Shown: positions 1 through 5,911 of the stretch, piece by piece
How positions within the stretch are numbered: position 1 is the first letter of the stretch
How the letters are laid out: every line of letters begins with the position of its first letter
Source of the DNA: Holophagaceae bacterium UBA706
GTDB taxonomy: Bacteria; Acidobacteriota; Holophagae; Holophagales; Holophagaceae
Reading direction: 5' to 3'
Assembly: GCA_002298155.1 (NCBI GenBank)
Contig: DBME01000020.1
Location: 1 to 12,267 of the forward strand
DNA: 12,267 bases
The notes under the pieces: model-generated
Database searches by the model: none
What the model saw: only the letters and a program-made list of their open reading frames with translations
What the model was told of the DNA's origin: nothing
Position numbers and translations under genes: made by a program

Positions 1-740
1 CGCCGCAGCCGGCGGTACACCTCGAAGGGATCGCCCTCGATGCGCCCCTCGAAAGGCTCCGACAGCACGATCTGGTAGGCGTCCCCGGCCAGGATGGCCT
101 CCTGGACCGCCTTGAAATTCCGCTCGAACCGCGCCCGGTCAGGCCGCCGCGTCTGCACGAAGACCGGCGCCCCCGGCCGCGCCGGCAGGGCCCCCTCCAG
201 GCGCGCGGCCAGTTCCTCCACGCGCGCGCGGCCGTCCTCCCCTTCCGAGGGGAAGTGGTACAGGTAGCCCTGCTGCTTCACGTGGTCCAGCACGAGGCCC
301 GAGGCAAAGCGCCCGAAGCGCAGGCGGGGCTTGCGCGCCGCCGGGAAGGAGGCCTCCAGCACGGGTTCGGCCAGGGCGAAGGCGCTGAAATCGGCCCAGC
401 CCACCGCGCCGCCCAGGAAGGGCACCGGCAGGCCCGGGGTCTCCGCCCGGATTCCCGCGGCCCAGGCCGCCAGTTCCTCCAGGGGGTTTCCGGGGAGGTC
501 CTCCCGCTCACCCTGCCGCACGATGGCGGCCCGGGTGCCCGCTTCGAAGATCTCCGAGGCGTCCAGGCCGATGAAGGAGAACCGCGCCTGGCTCTCCCCG
601 CCCGTGACGGACTCCAGGAGGTAGGCGTCCTGCCCTGGTTCCGTGAGGGCCAGGAAGGCCCGCACGGGGGAGGTGAGGTCCGCCGGGAAGGAAATGACCA
701 AGGGGGCGGCCGGAAGGGTCTGGGTGGTTGCGGGTGTCAT
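1..740 (-). CDS. trpE: Anthranilate synthase component I (TrpE), N-terminal half, cut by window edge
   Basis: This is the large subunit of anthranilate synthase, which converts chorismate to anthranilate in the first committed step of tryptophan synthesis, using ammonia from a glutaminase partner (TrpG, not in the window). Only 246 codons are present; the family usually has about 490-520 residues, so the C-terminal catalytic half lies off the left edge. I translated it by hand. The LLES motif at residues 41-44, which forms part of the feedback tryptophan site in characterised TrpE proteins, is intact, followed by ARFSFIG at 52-58. FKAVQEAILAGDAYQIVLSE (209-228) is the start of the chorismate-binding domain. 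The ATG at 740 is preceded by GAGG (746-749) about 5 bases upstream. The gene lies behind a Trp-codon leader peptide and a terminator, which favours trpE over the related pabB. The usual GYxxYD segment reads GWADF here, a mild divergence. Confidence 0.93.
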   Translation of the reverse strand, partial: MTPATTQTLPAAPLVISFPADLTSPVRAFLALTEPGQDAYLLESVTGGESQARFSFIGLDASEIFEAGTRAAIVRQGEREDLPGNPLEELAAWAAGIRAETPGLPVPFLGGAVGWADFSAFALAEPVLEASFPAARKPRLRFGRFASGLVLDHVKQQGYLYHFPSEGEDGRARVEELAARLEGALPARPGAPVFVQTRRPDRARFERNFKAVQEAILAGDAYQIVLSEPFEGRIEGDPFEVYRRLR

Positions 741-764
741 GGGTGCCTCGAACATGCAGATATG

Positions 765-790
765 AAAAGGCCCACCGTTGAAGGTGGGCC
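765..790 (-). terminator. trp attenuator terminator hairpin upstream of trpE
   Basis: Read on the minus strand, GGCCCACC (790-783), loop TTCAAC (782-777) and GGTGGGCC (776-769) form a perfect 8-bp GC-rich stem, followed by TTTT (768-765) and then CAT. It lies 24 bases after the leader peptide stop and about 24 bases before the trpE ATG, where an attenuator terminator belongs. The U run is short (four), so termination may be incomplete. Confidence 0.8.
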
Positions 791-880
791 GGAAAGTTGA
801 TCCTGGGTTCGCGCCTAGCTTCGCAGACCGCCCATGCCAACGCCCGACCCCTGGGGCCACCAGCTCCAGTTGCAGGTCAT
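765..880 (-). promoter_or_regulatory. trp transcription attenuator (leader with alternative RNA folds)
   Basis: The leader RNA can fold in two mutually exclusive ways. The segment GGcaUGGGC (838-830) can pair with GCCCACC (789-783) through 7 bp with a two-base bulge, which would consume the 5' arm of the terminator (antiterminator). The same GGGC (833-830) can instead pair with GCCC (857-854), which overlaps the last Trp codon and the next codon. A ribosome stalled at the Trp codons (868-857) would cover the first segment and free the second to form the antiterminator. A ribosome reaching the stop at 815-817 would favour the terminator. This is the classical ribosome-mediated attenuation layout. 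The pairings were found by eye and no folding energies were computed. Confidence 0.72.
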
Positions 881-901
881 GTTGGCGTTGCGAAGCGACA
901 C
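815..901 (-). CDS. trpL: trp leader peptide with Trp-Ser-Trp-Trp run
   Basis: This short open frame encodes a peptide ending NWSWWPQGSGVGMGGLRS, with three Trp codons within four positions (868-866, 862-860, 859-857). Trp is rare in proteins, so the cluster directly upstream of trpE strongly suggests a regulatory leader peptide sensing charged tRNA-Trp. I favour the GTG at 901 as start (28 residues) because GGAG (910-907) stands 5 bases before it; the ATG at 880 (21 residues) has no visible Shine-Dalgarno. The stop is TAG at 817-815. It follows a candidate promoter at 922-950 and precedes a terminator hairpin at 765-790. The peptide itself is not expected to have a function beyond being translated. 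Confidence 0.82.
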   Translation of the reverse strand: MSLRNANMTCNWSWWPQGSGVGMGGLRS

Positions 902-921
902 GAAGACTCCGATGAGGGAGA

Positions 922-950
922 AGTCTACTGGCAGATCAGGAGGTATGCAA
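922..950 (-). promoter_or_regulatory. Candidate sigma-70-type promoter of trp leader-trpE
   Basis: On the minus strand, TTGCAT (950-945), a 17-base spacer and TAGACT (927-922) form a plausible -35/-10 pair. The expected transcript start near 915 is just upstream of the leader-peptide Shine-Dalgarno (910-907). It lies immediately after the aroC stop, so trpE would have its own start site in addition to any read-through from aroA-aroC. Confidence 0.55.
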
Positions 951-954
951 GGGG

Positions 955-1950
955 TTAACCGAGAACTCTCGGCACGCGCCCTTCCTGCATGAGCAGATCG
1001 GCCAGCACGGCCGCGGCCATGGCCTCGAGCACCACCGGCACCCGCAGGGCGATGCAGGCGTCGTGGCGGCCTCCGATGGTGAGCGTCGCCGGTTCCTGGG
1101 TGCGCAGGTCCACGGTGGTCTGGGCCGCGCGGATGCTGGAGGTGGGCTTCACGCCCACCCGGAACACCAGCTCGTTGCCGTTGGTGATCCCGCCGTTGAT
1201 GCCACCTGCGTGGTTGGAGGCGGTGGTGCCGGCCACGTCCAGGAGGGCGTCGTTGACCTGGCTGCCCCGGAGGCGGCAGGCCTGGAAGCCGTCGCCGAAC
1301 TCGATGCCCTTGATGGCGGGGATGGCGAAGGCCGCGTGGGCCAGGAGCGATTCCACGGAATCGAAGAACGGCTCGCCCAGGCCCGCGGGAAGCCCCGTCA
1401 CCCGGCACTCCACGATGCCGCCCACGGAGTCGCCCGCGGCCATGGCCTCCTGGATGGCGCGCTCGATGTCCGTCTTGCCGCCGGCCTCCAGCAGCCTGGC
1501 CTCCACCTTGACGGGGCCGAGGAGCTTCTTGGCCACCACGCCCGCGGCCACCAGGCCCGCGGTGAGGCGCCCCGAGAAATGGCCGCTGCCCCGCATGTCC
1601 GCGAACCCGCCGAACTTCCGCAGGGCCACCCAGTCGGCGTGGCCGGGGCGGGGCGTGTGCTTGATGGCCTCGTACGAGCCCGAATCCGTGTTGCGGTTCT
1701 CGAAGAGCACCAGGATCGGCGCGCCCGTGGTGCGGCCCTGGTGGACCCCGGTCTGGAGCAGCGGGGCATCGTCCTCCCGGCGGGGCGTGGTACCGGGGGC
1801 GGAACCGCCCCGGCGGCGCTCCAGGTCGGCCGTGAAATCCTCCGGGGCCAGGGGCAGGCCCGCGGGGCACCCGTCCAGCAGGATGCCGACGCAGGCGCCG
1901 TGGGATTCGCCCAGGATCGAGATGCGGAAGGACCGGCCGAAGGAATTCAC
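955..1950 (-). CDS. aroC: Chorismate synthase
   Basis: AroC catalyses the last shikimate step, converting 5-enolpyruvylshikimate-3-phosphate to chorismate with reduced FMN as cofactor. Visible family motifs are MNSFGRSFRISILGESHG at the N-terminus (conserved His17), RPGHADW (101-107, conserved His104), RGSGHFSGRLTAGLVAAG (120-137), the flavin/substrate segment NHAGGINGGITNGNE (246-260) and GRHDAC (294-299). At 331 residues it is slightly shorter than the usual 350-390. The HFSGRLTA form of the central motif, rather than RxSxRET, matches a known AroC subtype seen in Clostridia and others. The start is GTG at 1950, which overlaps the aroA stop as GTGA; AGGTGG lies just upstream inside the aroA end. 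It is translationally coupled to aroA, and its product is the substrate of the downstream trpE enzyme. Confidence 0.96.
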   Translation of the reverse strand: MNSFGRSFRISILGESHGACVGILLDGCPAGLPLAPEDFTADLERRRGGSAPGTTPRREDDAPLLQTGVHQGRTTGAPILVLFENRNTDSGSYEAIKHTPRPGHADWVALRKFGGFADMRGSGHFSGRLTAGLVAAGVVAKKLLGPVKVEARLLEAGGKTDIERAIQEAMAAGDSVGGIVECRVTGLPAGLGEPFFDSVESLLAHAAFAIPAIKGIEFGDGFQACRLRGSQVNDALLDVAGTTASNHAGGINGGITNGNELVFRVGVKPTSSIRAAQTTVDLRTQEPATLTIGGRHDACIALRVPVVLEAMAAAVLADLLMQEGRVPRVLG

Positions 1951-3191
1951 ACGCCACCTCGCAGGGACGCAAGATCCCGGAAGAATTCAGGGTAGGACTT
2001 GTCCACGCAGTCCTCGCCCTCCATGGTGACCCCGTTCCGGCTGCGCAGGCCCGCCACGGCGCAGGCCATGGCGATGCGGTGGTCCGCGTGGGGATCGATC
2101 CGCCCCCCCTGGAGGGAGCCGCCGTTGATGTCCATCCAGTCCCCGTCCACCGACACCGTGGCGCCCATGGCCGAAAGTTCGCCCACCAGGGCCGCGGCGC
2201 GGTCGCTCTCCTTCACCTTCAGGCGGGAGACGCCCTTCAGGCGGCTGCGGCCCGCCGCGTGGCATGCCAGGGCCGCCAGGGGCGGGAACAGATCGGGGCA
2301 GTCGGTGGCATCGAAGACGAAGGCCTTGAGCCGCGTCTCCCTCACCCGCAGGGTGTCGTCCTCCCACCGGGGCGCGGCGCCCGCGGCCTCCAGGGCCTGC
2401 AGCACGGCGCGGTCGGCCTGGCTCGACAGGGGATCGAGCCCCTCCACGGCCACCTCCCCAGCCAGGGCCCCGGCCACCAGCAGGAAGGCCGCCCCGGACC
2501 AGTCGCCCTCCACGGCCACGTCCACCGGGCGGTAGGTCTGTCCCCCGGGAATGGCGAAGCGGCTCAGGGACGGCGCCGCCGCCACCTCCGCCCCGAAGGC
2601 CTCCAGCACCGCCAGGGTCATGCGGACGTAAGGGCCGCTGCGCAGCCCCTCCACCTCCAGGATGCTGTCCCCCTGGGCCCTGGGCAGGGCCAGGAGCAGG
2701 CCGCTGAGGAACTGGCTGCTGGCGCGTCCATCCACCTTGGCGAAGCCTCCCCGCAGGGGGCCCTGGAGATCCACGGGCGGGCACCCCTCCCGGGTGGCGC
2801 AGGTGACGCCCAGCTGGCGCAGGGGTTCCAGGATCATGTCCATGGGCCGCCCCATGAGGGAGCCCCGGCCCGTGAGGGTCATGGGACCCGTTTCCAGGGC
2901 GGCCACCGAGGCCGCGGCCCGGAGGCAGAAGCCCGATTCCCCGCAGTCCAGGGTCCCGGAAACGGGCCGGCCGCCCCCCTCGACCACCAGATGCGACGGA
3001 AAGACCTCCACCCGTGCGCCCAGGTCCCGGATCACGCCCAGGCAAGCTCGGCCGTCAGCGGACTGGCCCGGTTCCCGGAGCACGCTGCGCCCTGGCGCCT
3101 GACAGGCGGCCAGGAGGAGACGCTGGAGATGGCTCTTGGAGGCGGGGGCCCGGAGGCGTCCCGACAGGTACCCGGGGGCGATATGGATCAT
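1947..3191 (-). CDS. aroA: 3-phosphoshikimate 1-carboxyvinyltransferase (EPSP synthase)
   Basis: AroA transfers the enolpyruvyl group of phosphoenolpyruvate to shikimate-3-phosphate; this is the enzyme targeted by glyphosate. Family landmarks are APASKSHLQR (15-24, with substrate-binding Lys19-Ser20 and Arg24), the PEP-site loop CGESGFCLR (83-91, in place of the textbook GNAGTxxR), SSQFLSGLLLALP (158-170), GDWSGAAFLL (229-238), DCPDLFPPLA (297-306, catalytic Asp300), KESDRAAAL (327-335) and ADHRIAMA (369-376), then VDKSYPEFF near the end. The length of 414 is close to the usual 420-440. The ATG at 3191 starts four bases after the stop of the small upstream gene, whose end carries an AGGGG that may serve as a rather distant ribosome site. 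The loop variant might alter glyphosate affinity, but I cannot say so from sequence alone. Confidence 0.96.
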   Translation of the reverse strand: MIHIAPGYLSGRLRAPASKSHLQRLLLAACQAPGRSVLREPGQSADGRACLGVIRDLGARVEVFPSHLVVEGGGRPVSGTLDCGESGFCLRAAASVAALETGPMTLTGRGSLMGRPMDMILEPLRQLGVTCATREGCPPVDLQGPLRGGFAKVDGRASSQFLSGLLLALPRAQGDSILEVEGLRSGPYVRMTLAVLEAFGAEVAAAPSLSRFAIPGGQTYRPVDVAVEGDWSGAAFLLVAGALAGEVAVEGLDPLSSQADRAVLQALEAAGAAPRWEDDTLRVRETRLKAFVFDATDCPDLFPPLAALACHAAGRSRLKGVSRLKVKESDRAAALVGELSAMGATVSVDGDWMDINGGSLQGGRIDPHADHRIAMACAVAGLRSRNGVTMEGEDCVDKSYPEFFRDLASLRGGV

Positions 3192-3195
3192 CGGC

Positions 3196-3363
3196 TCATT
3201 CAGCCCCTTCCTGGAAGGCCAGCCGCTCCCGTTCCCGGGGGTCCAGGGTCTCCACGAACTCGCGGTAGCGCTCCTCGTTCTCCCGGAGCCGCGCGCCCAT
3301 GAACCTCATGGTCCGGAGTTCGGCCGGGGTGAGGGTCCGTTCCTTGCGCTTGGGGGTCGCCAT
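3196..3363 (-). CDS. Small charged helical protein of unknown function, upstream of aroA
   Basis: A 55-residue frame starting MATPKRKERTLTPAELRTM and ending FQEGAE. It is very rich in Arg, Glu and Lys and predicted by eye to be almost entirely helical; it has no membrane segment, signal peptide or cysteine motif. I do not recognise a family. Support for its being real is position: its TGA stop is four bases before the aroA ATG in the same direction, as expected for the first gene of an operon. The start is uncertain. ATG at 3363 gives the sensible basic N-terminus; a GTG at 3399 would add 12 residues (EFSQPHRYHAP-type, not obviously protein-like). Neither start has a strong Shine-Dalgarno. 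It could alternatively be a chance frame within the aroA leader. Confidence 0.5.
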   Translation of the reverse strand: MATPKRKERTLTPAELRTMRFMGARLRENEERYREFVETLDPRERERLAFQEGAE

Positions 3364-3426
3364 GGGTGCATGGTAGCGGTGCGGCTGGGAAAATTCCACC
3401 CTGGGGCCTTCCCGCCGTCCCCCAGT

Positions 3427-3441
3427 TAGAAATCATTTTCA
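3427..3441 (+). promoter_or_regulatory. Weak Fur-box-like site upstream of the TonB receptor
   Basis: The 15 bases TAGAAATCATTTTCA match the consensus TGATAATCATTATCA at 11 of 15 positions, including the whole AATCATT core. The site sits directly before the -35 hexamer at 3443, in an AT-rich patch. Iron-repressed TonB receptors often carry such sites, but a chance match in AT-rich promoter DNA is quite possible. Confidence 0.3.
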
Positions 3442-3442
3442 C

Positions 3443-3471
3443 TTGAACCCAACAGAAATGAATTCTATTCT
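3443..3471 (+). promoter_or_regulatory. Candidate sigma-70-type promoter of the TonB-dependent receptor
   Basis: TTGAAC (3443-3448), a 17-base spacer and TATTCT (3466-3471) form a good -35/-10 pair on the plus strand, with an expected transcript start near 3478 and a leader of about 37 bases that contains the GAGG ribosome site before the ATG at 3515. Confidence 0.6.
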
Positions 3472-3490
3472 CGATGAAGGCACCTGCCTG
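3462..3490 (-). promoter_or_regulatory. Candidate divergent promoter for the small gene-aroA-aroC operon
   Basis: On the minus strand, TAGAAT (3467-3462) matches the -10 consensus at five of six positions, with CAGGCA (3490-3485) 17 bases upstream as a poor -35. It overlaps the receptor promoter so that the two -10 hexamers share bases 3466-3467. The transcript would begin near 3455, about 90 bases before the ATG at 3363. Confidence 0.4.
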
Positions 3491-3514
3491 GACCTTTGAA
3501 CAAATGAGGCACAC

Positions 3515-5911
3515 ATGAAACTTTGGCGATCCCTGACCGTACCCGCGATGATGCCTCTCGCCCTGTCGGCCGCCATGTCCTCGGGCAGCGGCCTCATCAA
3601 CGGCCTCCTCCAGGACGAACACGGCAAGCCCGTGGCCAACGCCGTCATCACCCTCGAAAGCCGCATCTCCGGCCACAAGCAGACCACCCGTTCCGACGCG
3701 AAGGGCAAGTTCTCGCTCTTCAACATCCCCTTCAACGAGTATCACCTGGAGGCCTCGGCCCCCGGCCTGGCCACGGCCCACAAGGACGTGAACCTCCATT
3801 CCAGCCTGCCCCTCCAGCTGAACCTGTCCCTGGCCCTGGCGGGCACGGTGGTGGTGGTGGAGGACAAGGCGGACCTCCTCCAGGACCATCCGTCGAGCCA
3901 CCTCAACTTCGACCACACCACCATCGAGCAGATCCCCTCCGTCGTGCAGAGCCGGGGCATGGAGACCATCCTCCTGGCCACCCCGGGCTTCATCCAGGAC
4001 GAGAACGGGCGCTTCCATTTCCGGGGCAGCCACGGCCAGGCGATGTACGTCATCGACGGCGTGCCCGTCACCGACCAGACCCAGGCCACCTTCTCCAACT
4101 CCATGGACCCGGGCCAGGTGGAGAGCATGGAGATCGTCACCGGCGGCGTGTCCGCGGAGTACGGCGGCAAGCCCGGGGCCGTGGTCAACCTCACCTCCAA
4201 ATCCGGCCTGGGCACCCCCGGCGGCTTCCAGGGCGAGGTGTCCCTGGGCGCGGCCCGCTTCCGCACGTTCGAATCGGGCCTCTCCCTGCGCGGCTGCACC
4301 GACAAGGCGGGCTGGTTCGTGTCGGCCGCGGCGTCCTCCAGCGACCGGTTCCTGGACCCGGTGAACTTCGAGAACTACCACAACCACGGTGACACGGGAC
4401 GCGTCTTCAGCCGCTTCGACTGGCTCCTCACCGACACCGACACCCTCCGGGTCACCGCCGGCGGCGGGGCCACGCGCCGGGAGGTGGTGAACCTGGCCAG
4501 CCAGGAGGCCCGGGGCCAGGACCAGCACGCCCGCAACCTCGACGCCAGCCTCAGCGCGGCCTGGACGCACCTGCTGGGGCCCGACGCCAGCATCGAGACC
4601 ACCCTCTTCTACCGGCATTCCTCGGCCCGCCTGGATCCCACGCGGGACCTGGAGCCCGGCTTCTCCGGCGACGGCCCCGACTTCCCCTTCTGGGCCCGCC
4701 AGCACCGCACGCTGGACAACCAGGGCCTGACCCTCGCGTACCAGTCCGGAGGCCAGGAGGACACCCTCAAGGCCGGCCTGCAGTACGTGCGCTATCCCGT
4801 GCACGAGACCTTCGCCTTCGCCATCCCGGATGATTCGCGGGTGACCGATCCCGCGGACCCGCTGCACCCCTACACGCCTTCGGGCGGCGGCGCCATCTTC
4901 CACTTCGACGAGGGCATCGCCCCGACCCTGGCCTCGGCCTACGTGCAGAAGGACCTCAAGACCGGCAACTGGAACTTCGGCCTGGGCCTGCGCCTGGACA
5001 GCTACCACGGCCGCGGCTACGTGCAGAACCAGCTCCAGCCGCGGCTCGGGGCCAGCTACACCTTCACCGGCTCGGGAACGCTCCTGCGCGCCTCGTACGA
5101 CCGCCTCATGATCACCCCCGAGAACGAGAACCTGGCCTTCTCCACCTCCCAGAAGGCCTGGGACCTCACGCCCAAGGCGGGAACCCCGGTGCCGCTCCTC
5201 AAGCCCGAGCTGCAGGACAGCTACCTGGTGGGCGTGGAGCAGCAGATGGGCTCCCTCCTCAAGGCGAGCCTGGACTACTGGTGGAAGGAGAGCACCAACA
5301 GCGCCGACAACGACCAGTTCCTCAACACCGGCGTCCTCTTCCCCATCGCCGCCGCCAGCGGGCGCTTCCATGGCATGGACCTGCGCCTGGACCTCCTGGA
5401 GGTGGCCGGCTGGTCAGCCTACGTGAGCGCGGGCACGGTGCGCACCATCTTCCGCAACCCCACCATCGGCGGCCTCTCCTCGGCCGTGTCCAAGGGGCCC
5501 GACGGCAGCCCCTACCTCATCGACCACGACCAGAAGCTCACGCTGCAGATGGGGATCCACTACCAGCGCAAGACCTTCTTCGCGCAGGTGGTGGGGCGCT
5601 ACGACTCGGGCCTGGTGGCCGGCGACCCCGCCACCGTGGCCGGGGATCCCGACTACGCCTTCGGCATCCCCTACCTCCGGCGCACCGACGACAGCCTGGT
5701 GGGGCCCATGTTCCGCATCAAGCCCCGCACCATATGGAACGTGAGCTTCGGCCGAGAATTCAAGACGGGGGAGCGCACCTCCCTGGAGGCCGGCGCCAAC
5801 CTGCTGAACGCCCTGGACGCCAAGGGCCTCTACAACTTCCTCAGCGCCTTCGGGGGCACCCACGTCATCCCGCCGCGGACCCTGGCCGCGCACCTGAAGT
5901 TCAAGTTCTGA
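3515..5911 (+). CDS. TonB-dependent outer membrane receptor with carboxypeptidase-regulatory-like N-domain
   Basis: A 798-residue outer-membrane receptor that would import a substrate using energy from TonB-ExbBD. The N-terminus is a basic/hydrophobic signal (MKLWRSLTVPAMMPLALSAA). Residues about 27-110 form a carboxypeptidase-regulatory-like beta domain (INGLLQDEHGKPVANAVITL through DAKGKFSLFNIP). The plug follows at about 128-232, with MYVIDGVPVTD (177-187), VESMEIVTGGVSAEYGGKPG (202-221) and VVNLTSKSG. The remainder has beta-barrel character and ends in AAHLKFKF with a C-terminal Phe, the usual signal for outer-membrane insertion. It is shorter than typical Oar-like members of this domain architecture. 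GAGG stands 5 bases before the ATG. No SusD, TonB or binding-protein partner is nearby, so the substrate is unknown; iron chelate, saccharide and peptide are all possible. Confidence 0.93.
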   Translation: MKLWRSLTVPAMMPLALSAAMSSGSGLINGLLQDEHGKPVANAVITLESRISGHKQTTRSDAKGKFSLFNIPFNEYHLEASAPGLATAHKDVNLHSSLPLQLNLSLALAGTVVVVEDKADLLQDHPSSHLNFDHTTIEQIPSVVQSRGMETILLATPGFIQDENGRFHFRGSHGQAMYVIDGVPVTDQTQATFSNSMDPGQVESMEIVTGGVSAEYGGKPGAVVNLTSKSGLGTPGGFQGEVSLGAARFRTFESGLSLRGCTDKAGWFVSAAASSSDRFLDPVNFENYHNHGDTGRVFSRFDWLLTDTDTLRVTAGGGATRREVVNLASQEARGQDQHARNLDASLSAAWTHLLGPDASIETTLFYRHSSARLDPTRDLEPGFSGDGPDFPFWARQHRTLDNQGLTLAYQSGGQEDTLKAGLQYVRYPVHETFAFAIPDDSRVTDPADPLHPYTPSGGGAIFHFDEGIAPTLASAYVQKDLKTGNWNFGLGLRLDSYHGRGYVQNQLQPRLGASYTFTGSGTLLRASYDRLMITPENENLAFSTSQKAWDLTPKAGTPVPLLKPELQDSYLVGVEQQMGSLLKASLDYWWKESTNSADNDQFLNTGVLFPIAAASGRFHGMDLRLDLLEVAGWSAYVSAGTVRTIFRNPTIGGLSSAVSKGPDGSPYLIDHDQKLTLQMGIHYQRKTFFAQVVGRYDSGLVAGDPATVAGDPDYAFGIPYLRRTDDSLVGPMFRIKPRTIWNVSFGREFKTGERTSLEAGANLLNALDAKGLYNFLSAFGGTHVIPPRTLAAHLKFKF

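Noticed and set aside
508..840. Minus-strand open frame of 110 codons in front of and inside trpE
   Set aside because: It runs through the terminator and overlaps the trpE frame, which has clear homology; not a separate gene.
815..1972. Minus-strand open frame of 385 codons overlapping aroC
   Set aside because: It is out of frame with aroC and of Arg/Gly/Pro-rich shadow composition. Only its last 28 codons, after the aroC stop, are kept as the trp leader peptide.
2079..3302. Plus-strand open frame of 407 codons
   Set aside because: It is antisense to aroA, with no recognisable motif and shadow-type composition.
3439..3735. Minus-strand open frame of 98 codons over the receptor start
   Set aside because: It is antisense to the receptor signal peptide and promoter, with no homology signal or ribosome site that I can see.
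3200..5371. Long minus-strand open frame of 723 codons
   Set aside because: It is antisense to the TonB receptor and is low-complexity, rich in Gly, Ala, Val and His repeats, typical of shadow frames in GC-rich DNA. Only the last part, in another frame, is a plausible small gene.
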